From positions 54,391 through 118,390 of the forward strand of contig DAOQWA010000005.1 of NCBI GenBank assembly GCA_035341855.1: a stretch of 64,000 nucleotides of DNA, in the 5' to 3' direction. Both the position numbers and the translations under genes were made by a program. Positions 27,973-36,744 of this stretch are shown piece by piece. The notes under the pieces were generated by a model that was not told where the DNA came from, did not search any database, and saw nothing but the letters and a program-made list of their open reading frames with translations. The stretch is from QQVM01 sp035341855. GTDB lineage: Bacteria; Bacteroidota; Bacteroidia; AKYH767-A; 2013-40CM-41-45. How positions within the stretch are numbered: the stretch's first letter is position 1; each line of letters opens with the position of its first letter.

Positions 27973-28288
27973 AACTTGTTTTCTTTCTGGTGTGGATAGT
28001 TTCGTAGATGGTCGCAACGATTTTTTCTTCGATAACCTCTTCGGCGCGACGGTTTTTTTTGTTGTTTTCGATGATGACTGTGACATCTATTCTGGTTACT
28101 TGATCATCCATTCTGCTGAATTGCAGAAGGACTTGTTTTGGACTTCGATACCAGTTACCTGTTTGCTCGGCAAGCAGTACCGGTTTTTTATCATTAAGGC
28201 TCTGAACTTTGAATCCCAGTTCGTTGAGCAATTCTTTTAATCTTGTGATCAAAGCGGGCAAGGCAAGGCCTACTAGCGCTGTTTCCAT
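27962..28288 (-). CDS. Small protein of unknown function (first of an overlapping pair)
   Basis: A 108-residue protein with no signal peptide or membrane segment: METALVGLALPALITRLKEL, then a beta strand QVLLQFSRMDDQ and a basic C-terminal helix (ENNKKNRRAEEVIEEK). Its stop overlaps the start of the next gene by 11 bases, so the two are probably made together. No known motif is recognised. The terminator at 27649 would close this two-gene unit. Confidence 0.55.
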   Translation of the reverse strand: METALVGLALPALITRLKELLNELGFKVQSLNDKKPVLLAEQTGNWYRSPKQVLLQFSRMDDQVTRIDVTVIIENNKKNRRAEEVIEEKIVATIYETIHTRKKTSYGI

Positions 28289-28838
28289 AGCTATTCAATT
28301 AAGTTTTAAGACCTATACCGGTCTGATATTAAAGAAGGGTGGTTGAGAAATTCTTCCTTGCGCGGAGAAGAATATTATTGATTAAAGACAAGACTAAAAT
28401 AGCACGGCAGCCATGCAGAAGTCCATTATATTCGGTAAAAGCCCTGCTGACTTCCACCAATTGGTAACTATCCTTGGTCAATGAAAGGTCAATGGGCCTT
28501 GAAAATTTTACTTATTTTCACATTTTAAAGAAAACTGTGTCTAAAAGTCATTTTATTCAAGGCAGAAATAAGGTTTGACATTCTTTGGTAAAATCAACAA
28601 GACATTTGATGCTTCCGCCGACCAACAAAAACCATCTAAATTGTTGACTTTGAACTAAAAAGCACTCCGGGGAAAATCAATAATCACAAAGATTACTTAC
28701 ATCGGTAAGAAACTATGTGCTTTAAATGAATTTCACGAACAGTTCAGTCTATATTATTAGATAGTATTTTAGATATTCTATCTTTGCCACTATCCGATAC
28801 CTATATGTAGAAACACAAGAATTACAGGGAAATTTACC
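28289..28838. other. 550-base intergenic region, no gene seen
   Basis: No credible reading frame was found. The gap holds a short hairpin (attcttc/gaagaat, about 28352-28375) next to the start of the small-gene pair and a TAnnTTTG element near its right end. The length is unusual for this window, so an unrecognised small RNA is possible, but I cannot support one. Confidence 0.4.
28779..28786 (+). promoter_or_regulatory. Possible -7 promoter element (TATCTTTG)
   Basis: A TAnnTTTG match 53 bases before the lytic transglycosylase start. The upstream -33 region has no TTTG at the expected spacing, so this is suggestive only. Confidence 0.4.
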
Positions 28839-30416
28839 ATGAAAGGCATTATTAAACGTATTCTAAAGGCATCATTGGCTTGCACAATGATGTTTTCGTT
28901 TTCACAGCATTGTAAAGCGCAAAATGTCGCTGCACCGAGTTCAGTAGAAGAAGACTCCTATGATCCAATTGTTGCAACACTGGATAGTTTGGTGAGTTCG
29001 CACTATGTCCAGAAGATCCTTGAAAGTGAAGAAGCGGGATTTCCGGAAAGCAATTTTGATGGAACAGAAATTCCAGTCTATGCAGATGATATTTATGCAA
29101 AACGAATTGCAAAAATTCAGACAGATATTCCTCTAACATTCAATTCAGAAGTAAAAGAATATCTCAACTTATATGCCTTGAAGCGTAGATCTCTTACTCA
29201 AAGAGTAATGGGTTTATCATCTTTATATTTTCCCATGTACGAACAGATCCTTGATGAACAGGGATTGCCTCTTGAATTCAAATACCTGTCAATCGTTGAA
29301 AGCGCCTTGAACCCAGTTGCCGTTTCAAGAATGGGAGCAACCGGTTTATGGCAGTTCATGTTGGCAACCGGCAGAATGTACAACCTGAAGGTTAATTCGC
29401 TGATTGATGAAAGAAGAGATCCTGTAAAATCCACTTATGCTGCCTGTCAGTATTTCAAGGACATGTATGCTATCTACAATGATTGGCTCCTGGTTATAGC
29501 TGCATATAACTGTGGTGCCGGAAATGTCAACAAGGCCATTGCACGTTCAGGCGGGAAAAAAACTTTTTGGGAGATCAGTCCTTATCTGCCACGTGAAACA
29601 AGAGGATATGTTCCGGCATTTATTGCCGTTACTTATTTGCTCAACTACTCGGCTGAACATAATTTAACCCCAATTGCACCTGATCTTAGTTATTTTGAGA
29701 CTGACACGATCATGGTAAATCAAAAAATGAGCTTAAAGGATATTGCAAGTATTATTGATGTACCACATGAGCAACTGACCTATCTCAATCCTTTGTACAA
29801 GCGTGGAATCATACCAAGCAGCGAAGAACCGCAAATGCTACGATTACCCAGATCAAAGGTGAATACCTATATCGCGAACGTTGAGCAGATCTATGAAAAG
29901 AATGAACTAGCCTCTGCCCCATTAGTTGTTTCTACTCCTTCATCTGAAAAGTCATCAGACCATTTCACCAGCAGTTTGATAAAACGCAGACATCACATTC
30001 GTAGTGGAGAAAATTTAGGATCCATTGCTAACAAATACCGCTGCACCGTAAGCGACTTAAAACGCTGGAATAATCTGCATAGCTCGCATTTAAGAGCAGG
30101 GAATTACCTGACCGTATATGTAAAAGGACAGAAAAAAGTTGAATCAAAAACTGTAGCTGCAAATGCCGGTCCGGTTAAAAAAGAATCAAAAAAAGCAGAA
30201 ACAACCAATACATCCTCAAGCAAGTCAACATCTTCTTCAGTTCCTTCTAATTCGAACTCTAAAATTGTTTACCATGTAGTTCAACCGGGGGATACTCTTT
30301 GGGATATTGCAAACCGATACGAGGGAGTAACAGTCCAGCAGATTAAGGAAGTCAATCGTTTAAATTCAAATAAGCTAAAGGTTGGCACTAAATTGAAGGT
30401 ATTGGTAAACAGTTAA
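28839..30416 (+). CDS. LysM-containing lytic transglycosylase (MltD-like)
   Basis: A 525-residue exported enzyme that cleaves peptidoglycan glycan strands. A signal peptide lies at about 1-27 (ending QHCKAQ). The SLT domain is at about 125-290 with the catalytic glutamate E154 in YLSIVESALNP, then GATGLWQFMLATGRMY and AAYNCGAGNVNKA. Two LysM peptidoglycan-binding domains follow: HHIRSGENLGSIANKY at about 386-430 and YHVVQPGDTLWDIANRY at about 477-523. A Ser/Thr-rich linker separates them. This domain order is typical of Bacteroidetes MltD-type enzymes. It works in the periplasm in wall turnover. Confidence 0.92.
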   Translation: MKGIIKRILKASLACTMMFSFSQHCKAQNVAAPSSVEEDSYDPIVATLDSLVSSHYVQKILESEEAGFPESNFDGTEIPVYADDIYAKRIAKIQTDIPLTFNSEVKEYLNLYALKRRSLTQRVMGLSSLYFPMYEQILDEQGLPLEFKYLSIVESALNPVAVSRMGATGLWQFMLATGRMYNLKVNSLIDERRDPVKSTYAACQYFKDMYAIYNDWLLVIAAYNCGAGNVNKAIARSGGKKTFWEISPYLPRETRGYVPAFIAVTYLLNYSAEHNLTPIAPDLSYFETDTIMVNQKMSLKDIASIIDVPHEQLTYLNPLYKRGIIPSSEEPQMLRLPRSKVNTYIANVEQIYEKNELASAPLVVSTPSSEKSSDHFTSSLIKRRHHIRSGENLGSIANKYRCTVSDLKRWNNLHSSHLRAGNYLTVYVKGQKKVESKTVAANAGPVKKESKKAETTNTSSSKSTSSSVPSNSNSKIVYHVVQPGDTLWDIANRYEGVTVQQIKEVNRLNSNKLKVGTKLKVLVNS

Positions 30417-30461
30417 TGTCAATTGATATTCTCTCATACCTGACCTAATTTCAGGCTCTTC

Positions 30462-30494
30462 AAGACCCGTAAAAACATTTTGCGGGTCTTTTTT
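30462..30494 (+). terminator. Intrinsic terminator after lytic transglycosylase gene
   Basis: An 8-bp stem (AAGACCCG at 30462-30469 with CGGGTCTT at 30483-30490), a 13-base loop and a T-run, 45 bases after the stop codon. Confidence 0.8.
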
Positions 30495-30521
30495 ATTAAA
30501 AAGGTATTCAACACTTTTTCA

Positions 30522-30529
30522 TATATTTG
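30522..30529 (+). promoter_or_regulatory. Possible -7 promoter element (TATATTTG)
   Basis: A TAnnTTTG match 22 bases before the start of the secreted protein at 30552, immediately after the upstream terminator. No -33 box was found at normal spacing. Confidence 0.4.
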
Positions 30530-30551
30530 ATTCCTTATTAAATCATTCATC

Positions 30552-31478
30552 ATGAAAAAAATAACACTATTAACCATTTTAACCTTTTTATCCATCAGCT
30601 TTACAAATGCCCAGGTAATTCCGAATGGGGGTTTTGAAAACTGGACGGCTAATACAACAGGTACTTATGCGTATGAAATGCCTGATTTTTGGAAGACTAC
30701 AGATAGTGTTAGTCTTGCCTTTACTGCCGGACTTATGCATAGCGCTGTCAAAGAAAGCAGCGAAATTCATGGTGGAAGTTATGCTCTGAAATTAATGGCC
30801 TGGACTGCAGTCGGGTCTTCGGTACCCGGGGCTGCCTCAAATGGTGATATTGATGTCGCAACACAGACTATCATAAAAGGAACTCCTGATACTGTAAGAC
30901 ATCGCGTACTTAATGGCTTCTACCGCTATATCCCGGCCGGTTCAGATGATTGTTTTATTATCGCAACGCTTGTGAAATGGAACACACTTACTAATATGCG
31001 TGACACCATCGCTTATGGTCAGTTTACAACTAACACTGCTTCCGGAGGTACAGGCTATTCCCCTTTCACCATCGAGATGTCCTATAACGATTGGACGCAA
31101 AATCCTGACACGATGGTAATCCTCATCACAACAGAACAGCTACAAATAGGAAGTGGAACCTTAGGAACAGTTTTATACGTTGACGATCTATCTTTCACAG
31201 GTGTAGTTGGAATAGATAGTCCTGAGTCGCTTATTAATTCAGTGGATGTGTATCCATCACCTGCAGCATCAATGATAAACATCCGTGTTGATCTCAGGCA
31301 GGCAAAAACTTTGCAGTTTAACATCTACGATATCCGTGGACGGCATGTGTACTCTGATGTACTGGAACCAAACGATACACGGGTTAACATTTCTCAATTC
31401 CCTGCAGGTAATTACCGGTTAAATATTATGGATGGAAATACCAAACTTTACTCTGCACCCTTTGTTATCAGTAGATAA
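30552..31478 (+). CDS. T9SS-exported protein of the NxxFENW family
   Basis: A 308-residue protein: signal peptide MKKITLLTILTFLSISFTNA, then VIPNGGFENWTANTTG opening a beta-sandwich-like domain that contains GFYRYIPAG and YVDDLSFTG. A T9SS sorting domain closes it (SVDVYPSPAASMINIR to the end). It is the third family member in this window. Conserved W, Y and D positions in the domain could form a ligand site, but no enzyme motif is visible. It lies between two intrinsic terminators and is likely transcribed alone. Confidence 0.75.
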   Translation: MKKITLLTILTFLSISFTNAQVIPNGGFENWTANTTGTYAYEMPDFWKTTDSVSLAFTAGLMHSAVKESSEIHGGSYALKLMAWTAVGSSVPGAASNGDIDVATQTIIKGTPDTVRHRVLNGFYRYIPAGSDDCFIIATLVKWNTLTNMRDTIAYGQFTTNTASGGTGYSPFTIEMSYNDWTQNPDTMVILITTEQLQIGSGTLGTVLYVDDLSFTGVVGIDSPESLINSVDVYPSPAASMINIRVDLRQAKTLQFNIYDIRGRHVYSDVLEPNDTRVNISQFPAGNYRLNIMDGNTKLYSAPFVISR

Positions 31479-31498
31479 GAAGAACTTCTCCTGAAAAT

Positions 31499-31528
31499 AA
31501 AAAACCTCCCGACCAAGGAGGTTTTTTT
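31499..31528. terminator. Bidirectional intrinsic terminator
   Basis: The stem AAAAAACCTCC (31499-31509) pairs with GGAGGTTTTTT (31517-31527) around a 7-base loop. It lies between the convergent secreted-protein gene and hflX and can serve both. Confidence 0.85.
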
Positions 31529-31548
31529 ATTTTCTATTATGCTGATCG

Positions 31549-32739
31549 TCATAGCAACATATTCGGATATCTCTGCTGATGAAGTGCTTTTACTTGACTC
31601 AGCAATCGATCTCTTAATTCGTCTATATTATTTCTCTCAGTCGCAGAAATGAACACACATGTTCCATTGATTTTTGCAAGCCAGGATTTTTTGAGATCTT
31701 CGAGTGACATGTTCTCCTTAGTAGCAGGCGTGAGATCATCTTCCTCCTTCTGAATATAATTGTACGCATCAATCTTATTGAAGATAAGAATTGTCGGCTT
31801 GTCTGATGCCCCTAACTCAGCCAAAGTTTGATTCACAACATTAATCTGATCTTCAAACTGAGGGTGTGAAATATCTACAACATGCAGCAAAATATCTGCT
31901 TCTCTTACCTCGTCAAGTGTTGATTTGAAAGATTCAATAAGGTCATGAGGCAATTTTCGGATAAATCCAACAGTATCTGATAAAAGGAACGGGACGTTCT
32001 CATATACAAGTTTCCTGACTGTCGTATCAAGCGTGGCAAAGAGTTTATTCTCTGCAAACACATCACTCTTACAAAGCAAATTCATCAAAGTAGATTTTCC
32101 AACATTCGTATAACCGACCAGTGCCACCCGGATGAGCTCACCTCTTTGCTTTCTCTGTGTCAGGTTTTGTTTTTCTATCTCCCGCAACCTTGCTTTGAGC
32201 TTGCTTAGTTTGTCTTTAATAACACGACGATCTGTTTCAATCTCAGATTCACCGGGACCGCGCATACCAATTCCTCCCCTTTGCTTTTCAAGGTGAGTCC
32301 ACATTCTTGTCAATCGAGGTAAAAGATATCTATACTGTGCCAGTTCCACTTGCGTTTTAGCCTGTGCCGTCCTGGCCCTGTTTGCAAAAATGTCAAGGAT
32401 GAGATTATTTCTATCAAGAACCCGGCACTCCAAAACTTTTTCAATGTTTCTGATCTGAGACCCACTAAGCTCATCATCGAAAATAGCAATGTCAGTCTTG
32501 TTCTCTTTAATATATTTTCGGATCTCTTCAAGCTTACCGCTTCCAATAAATGTTTTTGAATCAGGATGATCTAGCCTCTGCGTAAAGCGCTTGGTTGTCT
32601 TTGCTCCTGCCGTGTCTGCCAGAAATGCCAGCTCGTCGAGAAACTCTGCAGCTTGCCTTTCATTTTGCGTTTTGTGAATGAGTCCGATCAGGACTGCAGT
32701 TTCTTCCTTCTGCTGATGTACGAAGTGTCCCTTTGACAA
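31549..32739 (-). CDS. hflX: GTPase HflX
   Basis: A 396-residue ribosome-associated GTPase that splits stalled or hibernating ribosomes in the family's studied members. The N-terminal HflX domain includes RLDHPDSKTFIGSGKLEEI and the glycine-rich RGGIGMRGPGESEIETDRR (154-172). The G domain has the Walker A GYTNVGKST (209-217), DTVGFIRKLPHDLIESFKST and NKID. Length and order match the family. It lies between the terminator at 31499 and the divergent gap before the cytochrome gene. Confidence 0.94.
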   Translation of the reverse strand: MSKGHFVHQQKEETAVLIGLIHKTQNERQAAEFLDELAFLADTAGAKTTKRFTQRLDHPDSKTFIGSGKLEEIRKYIKENKTDIAIFDDELSGSQIRNIEKVLECRVLDRNNLILDIFANRARTAQAKTQVELAQYRYLLPRLTRMWTHLEKQRGGIGMRGPGESEIETDRRVIKDKLSKLKARLREIEKQNLTQRKQRGELIRVALVGYTNVGKSTLMNLLCKSDVFAENKLFATLDTTVRKLVYENVPFLLSDTVGFIRKLPHDLIESFKSTLDEVREADILLHVVDISHPQFEDQINVVNQTLAELGASDKPTILIFNKIDAYNYIQKEEDDLTPATKENMSLEDLKKSWLAKINGTCVFISATERNNIDELRDRLLSQVKALHQQRYPNMLL

Positions 32740-32892
32740 GTTGGATATTTATTTAAGTAATTGTTGGGTAATCGGTCAGATGCCAAAGCATCGAAGATCG
32801 GTGTGTGAAAATTAATGCTGATCATTGGATCCGGGGAATCAATACAATGTGATTCTTCCGCTGCAAATTTCGGGAGCCAGTTTGAAAATGAA

Positions 32893-33534
32893 TTAGTTGT
32901 TTTCCGGATTTCTCAAGGTACTCACGTAGGCTGAGATCTGAGCAATCTCTGCATCAGAAAGAGTTTTGTTGTAGGCAGGCATTTTACCCTTACTTCCTTC
33001 ACGAACAATCATCGCTATCATAGTCTCATCAAGACTAGATAGACGTAGATCTATTGCTCCTCGGTACATCTTTGATCCATCCTGACCATGACAAAAGGCG
33101 CAATTAGACTGATAAAGGATAGCACCTTGTGCAAACTCAGAAGTTGTATCTCCACTCACGATAACTTTCGCAGGAATAAATGGTTTATTCTTGCTCATCT
33201 CTGCCATTCCATATGCACCAACAATCAGAACAAAAGAGAGTAAGGCAATTCCTTTCTTTTGTTTTTTGAATCCTACGACTGCCAATGGTATTGATAAGAA
33301 GATAAAGGCCAGTTTGATGATGTGAAACATCTTAATTCCCCCTATCATAAAAAATAGCCATATTCCCGATCCCAGGAAAAGTACGCTGATGATCATATCC
33401 GGTATCTTGACGATCTTTGAATACTTTTCAAGTGAAGCCTGAGAGGTAAACAATAGCACTATTTTGATCAAATAATTGATCAAGAATAATAGCACTGACA
33501 CCATATGTATTTTTGCGAGTAATTCGGAGTCCAT
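32893..33534 (-). CDS. SirB-like membrane protein fused to a cytochrome c domain
   Basis: A protein of 213 residues from ATG 33534. A longer in-frame start at 33579 would run into the promoter. Four hydrophobic segments in residues 10-115 resemble the SirB membrane domain. A cytochrome c domain follows with CAFCHG near residue 140 and a likely axial Met in GKMPAYNKTLSDAEI. The haem domain is predicted to be periplasmic, anchored by the membrane part, and to shuttle electrons in the respiratory chain. Its partner is unknown. Confidence 0.75.
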   Translation of the reverse strand: MDSELLAKIHMVSVLLFLINYLIKIVLLFTSQASLEKYSKIVKIPDMIISVLFLGSGIWLFFMIGGIKMFHIIKLAFIFLSIPLAVVGFKKQKKGIALLSFVLIVGAYGMAEMSKNKPFIPAKVIVSGDTTSEFAQGAILYQSNCAFCHGQDGSKMYRGAIDLRLSSLDETMIAMIVREGSKGKMPAYNKTLSDAEIAQISAYVSTLRNPENN

Positions 33535-33549
33535 TTGTGTAGTTTGGTT

Positions 33550-33579
33550 CAAAAATAAAGAGAAAAATCCAAAGACCAA
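33550..33579 (-). promoter_or_regulatory. Probable promoter of the membrane cytochrome c gene
   Basis: Reading on the minus strand, TTG (33577-33579), a 19-base spacer and TATTTTTG (33550-33557) match the Bacteroidetes pattern. The ATG at 33534 lies 15 bases after the -7 box. This supports the shorter start. Confidence 0.5.
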
Positions 33580-33691
33580 GTAATATTAATGCGTTTTAAA
33601 GCACCGAAATATGACCTATTCCGAAGTGTTAATTTGTCTTAACCACTCAATTAGCTCCTAATCGTTACATTCGTGGCTCAAAAATATTATT

Positions 33692-36600
33692 ATGACCCGA
33701 ATTATTACCGGCCTTTTATGTCTTCTCTTAGTAAACGACAGCCTGGATGCACAAACATCGCATCCGGTAAATGGCACTACTGACCCAAAACATATATCCT
33801 ATGTTTTTAAAAATGCCAGGATCGTTAGTGACTACCAAACAACTCTGGATTCTGCAATGATGATTGTACGGGATGGACGCATAAAATCTGTTGGCAGGAA
33901 TTTGACTATTGAAAAAGATGCACTCGTAATTGACTTGAATGGAAAAAGCATTTATCCATCACTGATCGACATCTTTTCAGATTATGGACAAGATGAAATC
34001 GGGAAGAATGCCAAAGATGATGGAGGACCGCAATTTTTATCCTCACAAAAGGGCGCCTATGGTTGGAATGAGGCTGTTCGACCTGAATTCAATGGATATA
34101 TGAATTTTAAGGCTGACCAGAAAAAAGCAGCAGAACTTCGCAAACTTGGATTTGGTTCTGTCCTTAGTGTTAAAAAAGATGGAATTTTTCGAGGTTCATC
34201 TCCATTTGTTTTACTAGGTGATGAAAAAGAAAATGAACTGATCGTATTGGATCGTGCAGCTTCTAATCTCTCATTCAACAAAGGTTCTTCAACACAGGAC
34301 TATCCCGGTTCACTAATGGGAGCCATTGCATTGATACGACAGTCATACTATGATGCTATCTGGTATAAAAACGGAGGGTCAACAAAGGAATACAACATTT
34401 CACTGGCATCAATAAATTCTCTAATGGATTTACCTCAGATTTTCGATGCTTCGGATAAGCAAAACGAAATGAGAGCTGCCACAATCGGAAATGAGTTTGG
34501 GATTAAGTATATACTAAAAGGTTCCGGTGAAGAGTATGAACGTATTAATGAACTGAAAGCATTACAGTGTAGTTTTATCATCCCTCTGAACTTTCCCGAA
34601 GCTTATGATCTGAGTGACCCCTATGATGCCTTGAATCTTAGCTTGCGTGATATGAAACAATGGGAACTTGCTCCATCAAATACGGCAATGCTGGAAGAAG
34701 CAGGAATTAATTTTGCTCTCACTCTTTCAGACCTTAAAAACAAATCCGGCTTTTGGAAAAATCTCAGACTGGCCATTGAGAATGGTCTGTCTGAACAACA
34801 AGCTTTGAAAGCTCTCACCTATACTCCTGCGCAACTACTTAAAGTCGAAAATAAAATTGGCAGTTTGAAAGAAGGAATGATCGCTAATTTCATTATTTGT
34901 TCCGGTTCACTCTTTGAAAAGGAAAATGTTATCTATGAAAATTGGGTTCAAGGTAAACCTTACAAAATTTTTGAGCATGCACCGGTTGATATGCGTGGTA
35001 ACTATACTCTGAAAATTGCTGAAGATAAATCTTATCGCTTAAGAGTTTCCGGAACCATTCAGACCCCTGAATTCAGTATATTCATTGATACAAGTGCAAC
35101 TAAAGCAAGCAGTTCACAAATAGGATCAGCCATTTCACTCTCTTTCGAAAACAGAAAATCTGCACCTGTAGGATTGTATAGACTGTCAGGGAGTATCAAA
35201 TCAACAGATCCAATAAAACTATCCGGAGAGGCGCAATTGCCGAATGGAATGTGGACGAACTGGACTGCCTCCTTTGATTCAATAAGTGTTGAAGCAGTGA
35301 AAGCTGATAGTAGTTCAAAAGATTCTTTGAAAAGAGGAAAAGTATTATACCCGAACATGGCTTTCGGCTGGACGGAATTGCCTGTTGCGGAAACAGTATT
35401 AATTCGAAACGCAACAACATGGACTAATGAATCACAAGGTATTTTGAAAAATACTGATGTACTTATTTCAGGCGGCAAAATAAAAGAGATTGGAACAAAT
35501 ATTAAAGTGGCAAGCGGAGTTAAGATTGTCGATGGTACCGGTAAACATCTTACTGCAGGTATAATTGACGAACATTCGCATATTGCAGTAAGTTCATCAG
35601 TGAACGAACCTACACAATCATCATCCGCGGAAGTAAGAATTGGCGATGTAGTGGATGCAGACGACATTAACATCTACCGTCAGCTGGCCGGTGGGGTTAC
35701 TTCTTCACATTTATTACATGGAAGTGCTAATGCCATTGGAGGGCAAACTCAGCTGATCAAACTTCGTTGGGGTCAGACAGCAGATAAAATGAAATTCGAA
35801 AATTGGCCTGGCTTTATCAAATTTGCTCTTGGAGAAAATGTGAAACAAAGTCATTGGGGTGATAAGCAAGTATTGCGTTTTCCACAGACTCGCATGGGTG
35901 TTGAACAAGTCTACATGGATTACTTCACACGTGCTGCCGAATATTCAAAACAAAAAAATTCAGCGCCCGGAAACAAAAACAAAATGTCTATACCTGTCCG
36001 CCGCGACCTTGAACTCGACGCACTGGTAGAAATCATGAATTCTAAAAGATTTATTACCTGTCATAGCTACGTCCAAAGTGAAATTAATATGTTAATGCAT
36101 GTTGCCGACTCCTTCAACTTCAAGGTAAATACTTTTACTCACATCCTTGAAGGATACAAAGTAGCAGATAAGATGAAATCACATGGAGTTAGTGGGGTTT
36201 CAACATTCAGTGATTGGTGGGCTTATAAATTTGAAGTCTATGAAGCTATTCCTTATAATGGAGCGATAATGAATAAAATGAATCTAAACGTGGCATATAA
36301 CTCTGACGATGCTGAAATGGCTCGCAGATTAAATCAGGAAGCTGCTAAAGCTGTTATGTACGGAGGAGTAAGTGAAGAAGAAGCATGGAAGTTTGTTACA
36401 CAAAACCCGGCCAAAATGCTGCGTGTAGATGATAGGGTTGGAAGTATTAAAGTTGGTAAAGATGCCGATCTGGTTCTATGGAACGATAACCCCCTTTCGA
36501 TTCTCGCTAAGCCGGTACAAACATACGTAGATGGGATCCTATATTTTGATCTTGAAAGAGATAAGCAACTGAGAGACTTCAACAGAACAGAAATAGCTCG

Positions 36601-36700
36601 CATAACTCAAAAGATGACAACAGCAAAAAGAAAGGGAGACGGTAGTAAAAAACCAACAGCAAAAAAAATTATACTAAAACATTGTGATGATGAGGAATAA
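33692..36700 (+). CDS. Exported tandem amidohydrolase with a degenerate first domain
   Basis: A 1002-residue protein with a signal peptide (about 1-21). Two imidazolonepropionase-like amidohydrolase halves are visible. In the first (about 30-430) the metal-binding HxH is replaced by LIDIFSDYG, although the closing KIGSLKEGMIANFIICSG is kept. The second (about 560-960) keeps the likely metal ligands: IIDEHSHIAV, TCHSYVQSE, FTHILEG and NSDDAEMAR, followed by VGSIKVGKDADLVLWNDNP. Only the second half is expected to be catalytic. The family hydrolyses cyclic amides or peptides, and this substrate is unknown. It is followed after 44 bases by a second amidohydrolase-like gene. Confidence 0.82.
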   Translation: MTRIITGLLCLLLVNDSLDAQTSHPVNGTTDPKHISYVFKNARIVSDYQTTLDSAMMIVRDGRIKSVGRNLTIEKDALVIDLNGKSIYPSLIDIFSDYGQDEIGKNAKDDGGPQFLSSQKGAYGWNEAVRPEFNGYMNFKADQKKAAELRKLGFGSVLSVKKDGIFRGSSPFVLLGDEKENELIVLDRAASNLSFNKGSSTQDYPGSLMGAIALIRQSYYDAIWYKNGGSTKEYNISLASINSLMDLPQIFDASDKQNEMRAATIGNEFGIKYILKGSGEEYERINELKALQCSFIIPLNFPEAYDLSDPYDALNLSLRDMKQWELAPSNTAMLEEAGINFALTLSDLKNKSGFWKNLRLAIENGLSEQQALKALTYTPAQLLKVENKIGSLKEGMIANFIICSGSLFEKENVIYENWVQGKPYKIFEHAPVDMRGNYTLKIAEDKSYRLRVSGTIQTPEFSIFIDTSATKASSSQIGSAISLSFENRKSAPVGLYRLSGSIKSTDPIKLSGEAQLPNGMWTNWTASFDSISVEAVKADSSSKDSLKRGKVLYPNMAFGWTELPVAETVLIRNATTWTNESQGILKNTDVLISGGKIKEIGTNIKVASGVKIVDGTGKHLTAGIIDEHSHIAVSSSVNEPTQSSSAEVRIGDVVDADDINIYRQLAGGVTSSHLLHGSANAIGGQTQLIKLRWGQTADKMKFENWPGFIKFALGENVKQSHWGDKQVLRFPQTRMGVEQVYMDYFTRAAEYSKQKNSAPGNKNKMSIPVRRDLELDALVEIMNSKRFITCHSYVQSEINMLMHVADSFNFKVNTFTHILEGYKVADKMKSHGVSGVSTFSDWWAYKFEVYEAIPYNGAIMNKMNLNVAYNSDDAEMARRLNQEAAKAVMYGGVSEEEAWKFVTQNPAKMLRVDDRVGSIKVGKDADLVLWNDNPLSILAKPVQTYVDGILYFDLERDKQLRDFNRTEIARITQKMTTAKRKGDGSKKPTAKKIILKHCDDEE

Positions 36701-36744
36701 TTTTCTTGAACAAATTTCATCTCATTCAATTAAAACAAAAGAAA

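Noticed and set aside
35059..35673. 204-codon open frame antisense to the tandem amidohydrolase
   Set aside because: It overlaps a clearly coding domain and has low-complexity Ser-rich content typical of shadow frames.
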